Positions 17,913 to 26,168 of a stretch of 64,000 nucleotides of DNA are shown piece by piece (position 1 is the first letter of the stretch; each line of letters starts with the position of its first letter). Made by a program: the position numbers and the translations under genes. A model generated the notes under the pieces. The model did not search any database, was not told the DNA's origin, and saw only the letters and a program-made list of their open reading frames with translations. The DNA lies in assembly GCA_963823565.1 (NCBI GenBank), contig CAWGLR010000002.1, positions 1-64,000 of the forward strand, given 5' to 3'. Origin of the DNA: RHKX01 sp963823565. GTDB taxonomy: Bacteria > Actinomycetota > Thermoleophilia > Solirubrobacterales > 70-9.

Positions 17913-18648
17913 TCGTCGGCCGGATCAGCATCTCGTTGACGCTGACGTGAGGCGGCTGGGTGACCGCGAAGTGGATCGCGCGGGCGATGTCCTCGGGCTC
18001 GAGGATCTTGTCGATCCGATCGATCAGCTTGTTCATCGCGTCGACGACCATCGGATGCTCGTTGTGGCCCTGGAGCTCGGTGTCGACCCAGCCCGGCTCG
18101 ATCGCGGTGACGCGGACGCCGGCGCGGGCGCACTCCTGGCGCAGGGCCTCGGAGAACCCGACGACCCCCCACTTGGTCATGTTGTAGACGCCGCTGCCCA
18201 TCGAGGCGATGCGGCCGGCGACCGAGGCGACGTTGACGATGTCGCCGCTGCCCTGGGAGCCCATGATCGGCAGCGCCGCGTGGGTGCAGTAGAGGAGGCC
18301 GAGCAGGTTGACCTCGATCATCTGCCGCCACTGGTCGGTCGGCGCGCCGGCGACCGGCCCGAGCAGCATCAGGCCGGCGTTGTTGACGAGGATGTCGAGG
18401 CCGCCGAGCTCGTCCCTGGTGCAGTCGATGAACGCGTTCGCCTGCTCCTCCACGGTGACGTCGGTCTCGACGGCGAGCGCGTGCCCGCCGTCGCTGCCGA
18501 TCCGCTGAGCGAGGTCGTCGATGCGGTCCTTGCGGCGGGCCGCAAGGGCCACCGAGGCGCCCTCGGCGGCAAGCGCGAGCGCCGTCGCCTCCCCGATTCC
18601 CGAGGAGGCGCCGGTGATCGCCGCGACCTTTCCGTCCAGGAGACCCAC
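17899..18648 (-). CDS. Short-chain dehydrogenase/reductase
   Basis: Classical SDR of 249 aa. The NAD(P) motif is TGASSGIG (~12-19), NNAG lies at ~88-91, and the catalytic Ser/Tyr/Lys are in NVASVAGR and VYNMTKWG. The ARR after the second strand hints at NADP preference. It starts with a GTG, and a TAGGGT box (18660-18665) lies 11 nt upstream. The substrate is unknown. No functional link to the leu genes on either side is visible. Confidence 0.87.
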   Translation of the reverse strand: MGLLDGKVAAITGASSGIGEATALALAAEGASVALAARRKDRIDDLAQRIGSDGGHALAVETDVTVEEQANAFIDCTRDELGGLDILVNNAGLMLLGPVAGAPTDQWRQMIEVNLLGLLYCTHAALPIMGSQGSGDIVNVASVAGRIASMGSGVYNMTKWGVVGFSEALRQECARAGVRVTAIEPGWVDTELQGHNEHPMVVDAMNKLIDRIDKILEPEDIARAIHFAVTQPPHVSVNEMLIRPTTSSR

Positions 18649-18672
18649 GCTGGCCGCCGACCCTAACGCAAC

Positions 18673-18738
18673 GGTCCTGCCCCGGACGCGTAGTCAGGAC
18701 CCGGCCAAACCGGACGCGCAGCGGAGGATTTGGCCGGC
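18673..18738 (+). repeat. Two-hairpin repeat, copy A
   Basis: Hairpin 1 is GGTCCT/AGGACC (18673-18678, 18696-18701). Hairpin 2 is CCGGCCAAA/TTTGGCCGG (18701-18709, 18729-18737) around a GC-rich loop with CGGACGCGCAGCGGAGG. The same architecture recurs at 20508-20572 (opposite strand) and 36487-36550. Hairpin 2 begins 6 bases after the leuA stop codon, read on the minus strand, so this copy may also end the leuA transcript. Confidence 0.75.
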
Positions 18739-18743
18739 ATTAT

Positions 18744-20348
18744 CTAAGGCCCGGGCGGGTACGGCGCCGCCGCGGCGTCGTCCACGATCGACTCCGCCTC
18801 GCGGATCGCCGCGCCCTCGAGCGCGTTGGACAGCGCCCGCACGTAGGCATGGGCGGAGGCCTCGATGATGTCCGTCGAGACGCCCTGGCCACTCGCCAGC
18901 CGGCCGTGGGCACGGAGCATCACGGTCACCTCGCCGAGCGCGTCATCGCCCTCGCCGACTGCGGCGACGGTGTACTGGTTGAGCTCGCACTCCGTCTCCA
19001 CCGCGGCCTGGATGGCGCCGAACACCGCGTCGACCGGCCCGTCGCCGCCGGACTCCCCGGTCACCTCGACGCCGTCGGGCCGGGTGATGCCGACGCGGGC
19101 GAGCGGCTCGCGGCGGGTCCCCGCCTCGACCTCGAACCATGCGAGGTCGTAGGCCTGGGCGCTCTCGCGCATCTCGTCGGAGACGATCGCCTCGAGGTCC
19201 AGGGTGGTGACCTGCTTCTTCTTGTCAGCCAGCTCCTTGAACCGCTTGAACGCCTGGTTCAGCGAGTTGCCCTCGACCACGAACCCGAGTTGCTCCAGCG
19301 CATCCTTCAACGCGTGGCGGCCCGAGTGCTTGCCGAGCACGATCTGGTTGGACTCGAAGCCGACGTCCCGCGCGTCCATGATCTCGAACGTCGTCCGCTC
19401 CTTGAGCACGCCGTCCTGGTGGATGCCGGACTCGTGCGCGAACGCGTTGCGCCCGACGATCGCCTTGTTCGGCTGCACCGCGTAGCCGGTGAAGCGCGTG
19501 ACCATGCGGCTCGTCCGGGCCAGTTCGGTCGTGTTGACGGTCGTGTCCAGCCCGTGGTCGGCGCGGCGCGTGCGCAGGAGCATCACGATCTCCTCCAGCG
19601 AGCAGTTGCCGGCGCGCTCGCCGATCCCGTTGATCGCGCACTCGACCTGCCGCGCGCCCGCCACGACGCCGGCGAACGAGTTGGCGACGGCCAGCCCGAG
19701 GTCGTCGTGGCAATGGACCGACAGGCGGACCCCGCGCAGCTCGGGGATCAGCTCATAGAGCCGCGACAGATACGCCGTGTACTCGTCCGGCGTCGTGTAG
19801 CCGACCGTGTCGGGGATGTTCACCACGGTCGCCCCCTCGGCGATCGCGAGCGCGCAGACCTCGGCAGTGAACTCGATGTCGGCGCGCGTGGCGTCCATCG
19901 GCGAGAACTCGACGTCCTCGCACAGTGACTTCGCGTGGGCGACCGCCGCCTTGGCCTGGCCCTTGACGTCCTCGCGGTCGGTCCGGAGCTGATGCTCGAT
20001 GTGGATGTCCGACGTCGAGATGAACGTGTGGATCCGCGGACGCTCCGCGTCCTTGATCGCTCCCCACGCGGCATCGATGTCGCCCTTCTGGGTGCGGGCG
20101 AGGCCACAGATCACCGGGCCGGAGACCGTGTGGGCGATCGCCTCGACCGCCGCGAAGTCGCCCGGCGAGGTGATCGGGAAGCCGGCCTCGATCACGTCGA
20201 CGCCGAGCCTCGCGAGCTGGCTCGCGATCTCGACCTTCTCCTGCGTGTTCAGCGAGATGCCCGGGGACTGCTCGCCGTCGCGCAGCGTCGTGTCGAAGAT
20301 CTCGACGCGGTTGGCGTCTTCGGTTCCTACGGATGTCTCAGCGCTCAT
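18744..20348 (-). CDS. leuA: 2-isopropylmalate synthase
   Basis: First committed step of leucine synthesis: acetyl-CoA plus 3-methyl-2-oxobutanoate. It has 534 aa, the usual length of the bacterial type with a C-terminal leucine-sensing domain. IFDTTLRDGEQSPG (~17-30) starts the barrel, SVHCHDDLGLA carries metal-binding histidines, and GIGERAGNCSLEE follows. HESGIHQDG and the ~400-525 regulatory domain complete it. The ATG at 20348 has the Shine-Dalgarno GGAGAAGGAG (20359-20368). This sequence is perfectly complementary to the Leu codons of the upstream leader peptide, which suggests translational control by leucine supply. Confidence 0.95.
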   Translation of the reverse strand: MSAETSVGTEDANRVEIFDTTLRDGEQSPGISLNTQEKVEIASQLARLGVDVIEAGFPITSPGDFAAVEAIAHTVSGPVICGLARTQKGDIDAAWGAIKDAERPRIHTFISTSDIHIEHQLRTDREDVKGQAKAAVAHAKSLCEDVEFSPMDATRADIEFTAEVCALAIAEGATVVNIPDTVGYTTPDEYTAYLSRLYELIPELRGVRLSVHCHDDLGLAVANSFAGVVAGARQVECAINGIGERAGNCSLEEIVMLLRTRRADHGLDTTVNTTELARTSRMVTRFTGYAVQPNKAIVGRNAFAHESGIHQDGVLKERTTFEIMDARDVGFESNQIVLGKHSGRHALKDALEQLGFVVEGNSLNQAFKRFKELADKKKQVTTLDLEAIVSDEMRESAQAYDLAWFEVEAGTRREPLARVGITRPDGVEVTGESGGDGPVDAVFGAIQAAVETECELNQYTVAAVGEGDDALGEVTVMLRAHGRLASGQGVSTDIIEASAHAYVRALSNALEGAAIREAESIVDDAAAAPYPPGP

Positions 20349-20395
20349 GGCTGATCGGCTCCTTCTCCAAGTCGTTCGATGTTCCCTTTTCTCTC

Positions 20396-20411
20396 GCGGC
20401 TATCGCGCCGC
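20396..20411 (-). other. Small hairpin in the leuA leader
   Basis: GCGGC (20396-20400) and GCCGC (20407-20411) enclose 6 nt. It lies between the leader-peptide stop and the leuA Shine-Dalgarno. It could be one of the alternative structures of the attenuator. It has only 5 bp, so support is weak. Confidence 0.3.
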
Positions 20412-20417
20412 CCAGCG

Positions 20418-20477
20418 CTATTCCCCCCGAAGGGGGAGGAGAAGGAGAAGCGCGAGGCTGGAAGGCCGGCGGGTCAT
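20418..20477 (-). CDS. leuL: leuA leader peptide (leucine-rich)
   Basis: A 19-residue open frame, MTRRPSSLALLLLLPLRGE, ends 69 nt before leuA. Seven of its 19 codons are Leu (CTC/CTT only), five of them in a row, which is the hallmark of an amino-acid attenuator leader. The stretch CTCCTTCTCC within the Leu codons (20438-20447) is the exact complement of the leuA Shine-Dalgarno GGAGAAGGAG (20359-20368). The last codons form a CCCCC-TTCG-GGGGG tetraloop hairpin. No Shine-Dalgarno precedes the ATG, but a TATCGT box ends 10 nt upstream, so it is probably translated from a leaderless or very short 5' end. Confidence 0.75.
   Translation of the reverse strand: MTRRPSSLALLLLLPLRGE
20422..20437 (-). 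promoter_or_regulatory. UUCG-capped hairpin at the end of the leuA leader peptide
   Basis: On the minus strand TCCCCC (20432-20437) pairs with GGGGGA (20422-20427) around TTCG, an exceptionally stable RNA tetraloop. It covers the last four codons of the leader peptide and directly follows the Leu run, so a ribosome stalled in that run would change which partners are free to pair. Confidence 0.65.
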
Positions 20478-20487
20478 CGAGCCGAGG

Positions 20488-20516
20488 ACGATAGCGAAAT
20501 GGATCACGCCGGCCAA
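20488..20516 (-). promoter_or_regulatory. Probable promoter of the leuL-leuA transcript
   Basis: TTGGCC (20511-20516) and TATCGT (20488-20493) on the minus strand are spaced by exactly 17 bp and end 10 nt before the leader-peptide ATG. The -35 hexamer lies inside the right arm of hairpin 2 of repeat copy B, so the repeat may supply part of this promoter. Confidence 0.5.
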
Positions 20517-20572
20517 ATCTTCCGCTTCGCGTCCGGTTTGGCCGGGACCCGCCAGACGACGAAGGCAGGACC
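20508..20572 (-). repeat. Two-hairpin repeat, copy B
   Basis: In minus-strand sense it reads GGTCCTGCC ... GGCGGGTCC (hairpin 1, with one T-T mismatch), then CCGGCCAAA ... TTTGGCCGG (hairpin 2) around CGGACGCGAAGCGGAAG. It matches copies A and C through both hairpins. It begins just after the stop codon of the membrane-protein gene at 20584 and runs into the leuL promoter. Confidence 0.75.
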
Positions 20573-20583
20573 GGTGCACTTCT

Positions 20584-21342
20584 CTAAGACGGCTTTGCCG
20601 GATCCTGGGCGCTGTTGTCGCCGTGAGCCGTCTCGCCGTTCCCCTTCTTCCGCTCACGCCTCGGCTCGCCGAAGCGGTCGATCGCCCGCTGCCTGCGCGC
20701 GTCCTTGTAGAACAGCCGCGACCAGGGGGAGCCCGGCTTGCCGAGGCGGAAGGCGCCGACGATCGCGACCGGCCAGATGAAGAGGCCGATTGCCCCGACG
20801 CCGAACTTCTCCTTGACGAAGTTGACGGCGGCGAGCGACAGCCCGATCAGCCCGAACGTGCCGACGGCCGCGTGGACGCCGGCGGCGACGTCGTCGGCGG
20901 CGTCGACCCAGACGGAGAGGCCGAGGATGCCGAAGCCGGCGAGGATCGCGGCGACGATGACGGCGTCGATCGACTTGCGGCCCTGCTCGGACCAGTAGAC
21001 GTCCTCGAGGTCCAGCCAGAGGGCGAACTCGTCGAGGGTCAGCCCGGTGCCGATGCCGAACAGGACGGCGAGGATCTCGGGGCCGGGGCTGCCGGGGTCG
21101 ATCGCGATCGAGATCCACCCGGTGATCAGGATCGTGATGATCCCCCAGACGAGATGGTGGATGTGGGTGCCGCCGACCTCGACGTTCCCCGGCCACCAGC
21201 TCACCTGGGCGCGGATCATGTGGGCGCTGGTGCGGATGAAGCCGAACCCGCCGAGGAAGGCGCAGAGGAAGAGGAAGGCGGGCAGCTTCCCGGCGTCGAC
21301 GATGTAGGTGTCGAACTCGCTGCCGAGGCTGGCGACGGTCAC
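20584..21342 (-). CDS. Integral membrane protein of unknown function
   Basis: 252 aa with about six hydrophobic segments and a Lys/Arg-rich cytoplasmic tail. Distinctive polar motifs lie in or next to the membrane: GGTHIHHLVWGI (~57-68) with three histidines, and GTGLTLDEFALWLDLEDVYW (~98-117) with several acids. They could form a metal site. I cannot name a family. The GTG start overlaps the stop of the quinone oxidoreductase gene as GTGA, so the two are coupled. The ~110-base stretch before leuL holds only repeat B and the leuL promoter. Confidence 0.75.
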   Translation of the reverse strand: MTVASLGSEFDTYIVDAGKLPAFLFLCAFLGGFGFIRTSAHMIRAQVSWWPGNVEVGGTHIHHLVWGIITILITGWISIAIDPGSPGPEILAVLFGIGTGLTLDEFALWLDLEDVYWSEQGRKSIDAVIVAAILAGFGILGLSVWVDAADDVAAGVHAAVGTFGLIGLSLAAVNFVKEKFGVGAIGLFIWPVAIVGAFRLGKPGSPWSRLFYKDARRQRAIDRFGEPRRERKKGNGETAHGDNSAQDPAKPS

Positions 21343-22370
21343 GGCGTCAGGACGACCTTGCCGATGTTGCGCCGCTGGTGGATGAACTCATGCGCGTCGC
21401 CGGCGCGGTCGAACGGGAACGACTCGGCCACCACGGGGACGAGCGTTCCGTCGCCGATGTCGGACGCGAGCGGGTCGATCACCCGGCTCAGGTCGCCCTC
21501 GCGGTCCCACCAGCCGAGCATGTTGAGCCCGAAGACTCCCTTGTTCTCGTTCATGATCGCCATGCTCTTCCACCAGGGCATCGTCGCCGTCGTCATCGAG
21601 GCGAGGCCCTTCAGCATGTTCGGGATGTTGCGCTTGTCGCCGGACTGCGCCTCGCTCAAACCGAAGCAGATGAGCCGGCCGCCGGAGCGCAGCAGCCGGT
21701 AGTCCTTGCGGAAGCTCGATGGCCCGATCGCGTCGAAGGCGACGTCGATCCCGGTTCCGCCGGTGATCCGCTTGACCTCCTCCTCGAAGTCGTCGTTGCG
21801 GTAGTCGATCGCGTGGTCGACGCCCTGCGCCCTGATCGCGTCGTGCTTGGACGCCGAGGCGGTGCCGAAGACCTCGGCTCCGAGCTGCTTCGCGATCTGG
21901 GTCGCGGCGATGCCGACCCCGCCGGCGGCGGCGTGGATCAGCACCCGCTCGCCGGCGCTGATGCCGCCCATGATCACCAGCCCGGCATACGCGGTGCCGT
22001 AGTTGACCGGGAAGGCGGCCCCCTGCTCGAAGCTGAGCGACTCCGGCAGCGCGATCACGTTGTCCGCCGACGTGCTGACGAGCTCGGCGTAACCGCCGAA
22101 GCGCGTTCCTCCCATCACGCGGTCGCCGACCGCGAACGATTCGACCCCCTCCCCGACGCTCTCGATCTCGCCGGCGACCTCGTAGCCGACCACCGACGGC
22201 AGCTTCGGCGCATCGGGGTACATCCCCGAGCGGGCCATCAGGTCGGCGAAGTTGATCCCCGATGCCTTGACGGCCACCCGCACCTCGCCCGGGCCGACCG
22301 GCGGGTCGGGCCGCTCCTGGACCTCGAGCACCTCGGGCCCGCCGTGGCGGGGGATGACGACCGCGCGCAT
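21339..22370 (-). CDS. Quinone oxidoreductase-like zinc-independent MDR dehydrogenase
   Basis: Medium-chain dehydrogenase of 343 aa. The GroES-like domain begins MRAVVIPRHGGPEVLEV, VGYEVAGEIESVGEGV follows, and the nucleotide-binding motif is AAAGGVGIAATQIA. Cysteine zinc ligands are absent, as in QOR/VAT-1-type members. The C-terminal AGDAHEFIHQRRNIGKVVL block is typical of that subgroup. The start is set at the ATG at 22370 because homology begins there; an upstream in-frame Met adds an unrelated 18 residues. It is coupled to the downstream membrane protein gene. The physiological substrate is unknown. Confidence 0.87.
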   Translation of the reverse strand: MRAVVIPRHGGPEVLEVQERPDPPVGPGEVRVAVKASGINFADLMARSGMYPDAPKLPSVVGYEVAGEIESVGEGVESFAVGDRVMGGTRFGGYAELVSTSADNVIALPESLSFEQGAAFPVNYGTAYAGLVIMGGISAGERVLIHAAAGGVGIAATQIAKQLGAEVFGTASASKHDAIRAQGVDHAIDYRNDDFEEEVKRITGGTGIDVAFDAIGPSSFRKDYRLLRSGGRLICFGLSEAQSGDKRNIPNMLKGLASMTTATMPWWKSMAIMNENKGVFGLNMLGWWDREGDLSRVIDPLASDIGDGTLVPVVAESFPFDRAGDAHEFIHQRRNIGKVVLTP

Positions 22371-22497
22371 CGCGCGCAGCGTATCGGCGGACGGGTGAGG
22401 CGAGGCCGAGAGGTGCCGGATCAAGGAAGAGCCAGGCGATGTGGCCGGAGGGCCATGAGCCGGGCGATGACGCCGAGCCGGCGGCTCTCGGTCCGCC

Positions 22498-24090
22498 TCA
22501 GAGATCCACGGCGCGACCGGCGAAGAAGTCCTCGCGGGCGGCGATGTCCGCGACGACCTCGGCCGGGACCGGCGCGTCGGTCGTCAGCGCCATCACCGCC
22601 TCGGCGCCGGAGTCCTGGGCGCCGACGGCGGCCGAGATGATGTTGGCGCCGTGCTCGCCGAAGGCGTTGCCGACGAGGCCGATCATCCCGGGCTGGTCGC
22701 GGTAGCGGAAGATCGCCAGGTGGTCGGCGAAGGGGAGGTAGAAGCCCTGGCCCCAGACCCGCACGAGGTAGGGGTCGTTGCGGGGGCCGACGCCGGTGCC
22801 GGCGACCTCGACCGACGCGTCGCCGAAGTCGATCCGAACGGTGACGAGCTCGGTGAAGTCCTCGCTGACGCCCTCGCTGGACTCGACGAGGTCGATCCCC
22901 CGGCCGTCGGCCATGCTCGTGGCGTTGACGAGGTTGACCTGCTCCTCGGTGTGCCCCTTGAGGATCCCGACGAGCGCCGAGATCCCGAGCAGGCGCGTGT
23001 CGTGCTCGGCGAGCTTGCCGCGCACCTCGACCTCGACGCGGTCGATGCTGCCGTTGCCGAGCCCGGCGGCGAGCCCGCCGAGCTTTTCGCAGAGCGGGAT
23101 GAACGGGGCCAGCGCCTCCATCGTCTCCGGGCGGACGGCGGGGATGTTGACCGCGTTCGTCACCACGCCGCCGGTGAGCGCCGCCGCGACCTGCTCGGCG
23201 GTGACGATGCCGGCGCGATCCTGCGCCTCCGCCGTCGAGGCGCCGAGATGCGGGGTGACGACGACGTCGTCGCGCCCGAACAGCGGGTGCTCGGTCATCG
23301 GCTCGGCAGGAAAGACGTCGAGGGCGGCACCGGCGACCTTGCCGGAGTCGAGGGCCCGCTCGAGCGCGTCGAGGTCGATCAGCTCGCCGCGCGCGCAGTT
23401 GACGATCCTCACTCCGTCCTTCATCGCGGCGAAGGCGTCGTCGTCGAGCCAGTTGACCGTGTCCGGCGTCTTCGGCAGGTGGATGGTGATCAGGTCGGCG
23501 CGGGCGTAGAGCTCCTCGCTGGAGTCGACCCCTTCGACGCCGAGCTCCCGGAAGCGGTCGGCGGAGACGAACTTGTCGAAGGCGAGGACCTCCATGTCGA
23601 AGGAGAGCGCGCGGCGGGCGACGAGCTGGCCGATCCGGCCGAAGCCGATGACGCCGAGCGTCTTCTTGTAGAGCTCGTTGCCGCCGAACCGCGAGCGTGC
23701 CCACTCTCCCGCCACCAGCGTCGCGTGCGCCTGCGGGACGTTGCGGAACAGGGCCAGGGCCAGGGCAAGCGTGTGCTCGGCGGCGGCGACCGAGTTCGAC
23801 TCGGGGGCGTTGGCGACGACGATCCCGCGCTTGGTCGCGGCGGGGATGTCGACGTTGTCGACGCCGGTGCCGGCGCGGCCGATCGCGCGCAGGCGCCCCG
23901 CCTTGCCGATCAGCTCCGGCGTCATCTTCGTCGCCGAGCGGATGATGATCGCCTCGAACTCGCCGATCCGGGCCTCGAGCTCGCCGTCGGCCCAGTCGGT
24001 ACCGACCTCGACGTCGAAGCGCTCCCGCAGGAGGTCGACGCCGGCATCGGCGATCTTCTCCTTGACGAGGACCTTGGGTCGGTCCGCCAT
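22498..24090 (-). CDS. serA: D-3-phosphoglycerate dehydrogenase
   Basis: First step of serine synthesis; 530 aa, the long form with an extra intervening domain and a C-terminal ACT domain, as in mycobacteria. The NAD motif is GFGRIG (149-154). The catalytic Arg/Glu/His are R234 (NCARGELID), E263 and H281 (TPHLGAS). The ASB domain covers ~320-450, and the ACT domain begins FRYRDQPGMIG near the end and should bind serine for feedback control. The ATG at 24090 shares one base with the serC stop (TGATG). The frame remains open upstream through serC, which is only a shadow. Confidence 0.95.
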   Translation of the reverse strand: MADRPKVLVKEKIADAGVDLLRERFDVEVGTDWADGELEARIGEFEAIIIRSATKMTPELIGKAGRLRAIGRAGTGVDNVDIPAATKRGIVVANAPESNSVAAAEHTLALALALFRNVPQAHATLVAGEWARSRFGGNELYKKTLGVIGFGRIGQLVARRALSFDMEVLAFDKFVSADRFRELGVEGVDSSEELYARADLITIHLPKTPDTVNWLDDDAFAAMKDGVRIVNCARGELIDLDALERALDSGKVAGAALDVFPAEPMTEHPLFGRDDVVVTPHLGASTAEAQDRAGIVTAEQVAAALTGGVVTNAVNIPAVRPETMEALAPFIPLCEKLGGLAAGLGNGSIDRVEVEVRGKLAEHDTRLLGISALVGILKGHTEEQVNLVNATSMADGRGIDLVESSEGVSEDFTELVTVRIDFGDASVEVAGTGVGPRNDPYLVRVWGQGFYLPFADHLAIFRYRDQPGMIGLVGNAFGEHGANIISAAVGAQDSGAEAVMALTTDAPVPAEVVADIAAREDFFAGRAVDL

Positions 24091-25235
24091 CAGGCTCGGG
24101 CCCGCCCGTCGTTCTCGATCAACCAGTCGATCGACGCGGTGAGCGCCTCGAGGTCGGAGGTCTCGACGGCGGGGAACATCCCGATCCGTAGCTGGTTGCG
24201 CCCGAGCTTCCGGTACGGCTCGGTGTCGACGATCCCGTTCGCCCGCAGCGCCGCCGCGATGGCCGCGGCGTCGATCCTCTCGTCGAGGTCGATCGTCGCG
24301 ACCACGGAGGATCGCTTCGCCGGATCGGCGACGAAGGGGGTCGCGTGCTCGGAGGCCTCGGCCCAGCCGTAGACGTGGTCCGCGTTGGCACGCGAGCGCC
24401 CGACGCACCAGTCGAGGCCGCCGTTGCCGAGCATCCACTCGAGCTGGTCGGCGAGCAGGATCAGGGTGGCGAGCGCGGGCGTGTTGTAGGTCTGGTCCTT
24501 GCGGGAGTTCTCGAGCGCGGTGGTCAGCGAGAGGAACTGCGGCTGCCAGCGCCCGGCGACCCCGTCGAGCTCGGCGATCCGCTCGATCGCCGCGGGGCTC
24601 GTCAGCGCGAGCCAGAGCCCGCCCTCGGAGCCGAAGCCCTTCTGAGGGGCGAAGTAGTAGGCGTCGGCGCCGGAGACGTCCACCGGCAGGCCGCCGGCGC
24701 CCGAGGTGGCGTCGATCAGCACGAGCGCGTCGCCCGCGCCCTCGGGGCGCTGGACCGGAACCGCGACGCCCGTCGAGGTCTCGTTGTGCGCCCAGGCGAC
24801 GACGTCGGCGGCCGGGTCGGCTCGCGGCTCGGGAGCGTCGCCGGGCTCGGCCTCGACCACGATCGGGTCGGCGAGGAAGGGCGCGCCGCCCGTCACCTTC
24901 GCGAACTTGGAGGAGAACTCGCCGTAGGTCAGGTGGAGGGACCGCTCGCGGATCAGGCACGCGGCCGCGGCGTCCCAGAAGGCCGTGGTGCCGCCGTTGC
25001 CGAGCAGAACCTCGTATCCCTCGGGAGCCTGGAAGAGGTCGACGATGCCGCTCCGCACCCGGGCGACGAGATCGCGGACCGGGGCCTGGCGGTGGGAGGT
25101 CCCAATGATCGATGCCGCCTCGGCGAGGCGCGCCAGCGCCTCCGGGCGGACCTTGGACGGCCCACAGCCGAATCGGCCGTCGGCCGGCCTGAGGTCGTGG
25201 GGGATCCTGATCTGGGTGCCTGCGGTGCTGGCCAT
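24090..25235 (-). CDS. serC: Phosphoserine aminotransferase
   Basis: PLP enzyme converting 3-phosphohydroxypyruvate to phosphoserine, 381 aa. It has the actinobacterial/archaeal form: DGRFGCGPSKVRPEAL near the N-terminus, GNGGTTAFWDAA, then AWAHNETSTGV and the PLP-Lys motif YYFAPQKGFGSEGGLW. The C-terminus reads LRIGMFPAVE. The start is the ATG at 25235, with a TAACCT box 10 nt upstream. It is directly coupled to serA, so two of the three serine steps sit together; serB is not in the window. Serine then feeds CysE/CysK at ~50 kb. Confidence 0.93.
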   Translation of the reverse strand: MASTAGTQIRIPHDLRPADGRFGCGPSKVRPEALARLAEAASIIGTSHRQAPVRDLVARVRSGIVDLFQAPEGYEVLLGNGGTTAFWDAAAACLIRERSLHLTYGEFSSKFAKVTGGAPFLADPIVVEAEPGDAPEPRADPAADVVAWAHNETSTGVAVPVQRPEGAGDALVLIDATSGAGGLPVDVSGADAYYFAPQKGFGSEGGLWLALTSPAAIERIAELDGVAGRWQPQFLSLTTALENSRKDQTYNTPALATLILLADQLEWMLGNGGLDWCVGRSRANADHVYGWAEASEHATPFVADPAKRSSVVATIDLDERIDAAAIAAALRANGIVDTEPYRKLGRNQLRIGMFPAVETSDLEALTASIDWLIENDGRARA

Positions 25236-25372
25236 GGGCGGCGACAGGTTACGGACTGGCCGGACGCCACACTCGCTCGCGGCTCCGGCTGGCCGCCGGT
25301 CGGGGGAGCCTCGGCCCATGCGTCCGCCGGATCTGGTTGATTTCACCTCGTCAAATACAAGAAGGAGCACGC

Positions 25373-26041
25373 ATGCATCCCGTCGCTTTCGACGTGGACT
25401 ACCAGGTCGAACGAAACAGACTGACGACGTTCTTCCGGCTCATCGTCGCGATCCCGTGGGTGATCTGGATGTACCTGTACGGCCTCGCCGCGCTGGTCGC
25501 GACGGTGATCGCTTGGTTCGCGGTGTTGTTCACCAAGAGCTATCCAGACTCCCTGTACCGCTTCATCGCCGGCTACATCAAGATCGCGGCCCAGGTCGGC
25601 GGGTTCATCATGCTCGCCACCGACGAGTTCCCGCCGTTCACCCCGCAGGACGACGACAACTACCCGGTGAAGGTCCAGATCGCGCCGCCCCAGGTCGACT
25701 ACCGGCGCGCCCAGACCTTCTTCAAGTACGTGCTGGTCTTCCCCCAGCAGGTGCTGCTGTACGGGATCGGCGGCGTGATCGGGGGTGCCGCCTTCGTGAC
25801 CTGGTGGCGCATCCTGTTCACCGGCAAGCAGTCGGCGACGATGCACGACGGCATCAGGCTCGGCTTGGCGTACGCGACCCGCTCGCACGCGTTCACGCTG
25901 CTGCTGACCGAGGTGCACCCGCGCCTGCTCGACCTGCCGCCGCAGCAGTACCCGGCCGACGCGCCGTCGTTGCCCGGACCGGAGCAGATGCCGCAGGGCC
26001 AGATCGCCCAGGGCGCTCCGCCCGCCGCTCCGGCGGCCTGA
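25373..26041 (+). CDS. DUF4389-type membrane protein (paralogue 1)
   Basis: 222 aa. The N-terminal half reads RNRLTTFFRLIVAIPWVIW, then AWFAVLFTKSYPDSLYRF, followed by a second pair of membrane segments (~118-150) with WWRILFTGKQ. This is the conserved pattern of actinobacterial DUF4389 proteins. The C-terminus is Pro/Gln-rich and cytoplasmic. Function unknown. The ATG at 25373 has GAAGGAG 6 nt upstream. Next to it is a paralogue sharing TTFFRLIVAIPW, evidently a tandem duplication. Confidence 0.85.
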   Translation: MHPVAFDVDYQVERNRLTTFFRLIVAIPWVIWMYLYGLAALVATVIAWFAVLFTKSYPDSLYRFIAGYIKIAAQVGGFIMLATDEFPPFTPQDDDNYPVKVQIAPPQVDYRRAQTFFKYVLVFPQQVLLYGIGGVIGGAAFVTWWRILFTGKQSATMHDGIRLGLAYATRSHAFTLLLTEVHPRLLDLPPQQYPADAPSLPGPEQMPQGQIAQGAPPAAPAA

Positions 26042-26052
26042 GTCCAACCGCG

Positions 26053-26085
26053 GTCACCGGCGACGGCCCTGCCGTCGCCGGTGAC
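26053..26085. terminator. Perfect 14-bp hairpin after DUF4389 paralogue 1
   Basis: GTCACCGGCGACGG (26053-26066) and CCGTCGCCGGTGAC (26072-26085) pair without mismatch around 5 nt. It is 12 bp after the stop codon and lacks a U-run. Nearly identical arms recur at 26842-26870, inside the next cupin gene. Confidence 0.6.
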
Positions 26086-26168
26086 GCGGCCCGCGGAGAC
26101 GATGGGACGCGATCTCGGTTGAGCTCGGCGGTATCGTCTCGCGTACAGCGACTCGGAGGAGATGATTC

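Noticed and set aside
20380..20500. A third copy of the 120-nt structured element near leuL (CCGAGGACGATAGCGAA)
   Set aside because: Only about 17 nt resemble the core, and neither the partner core strand nor the end stem is present.
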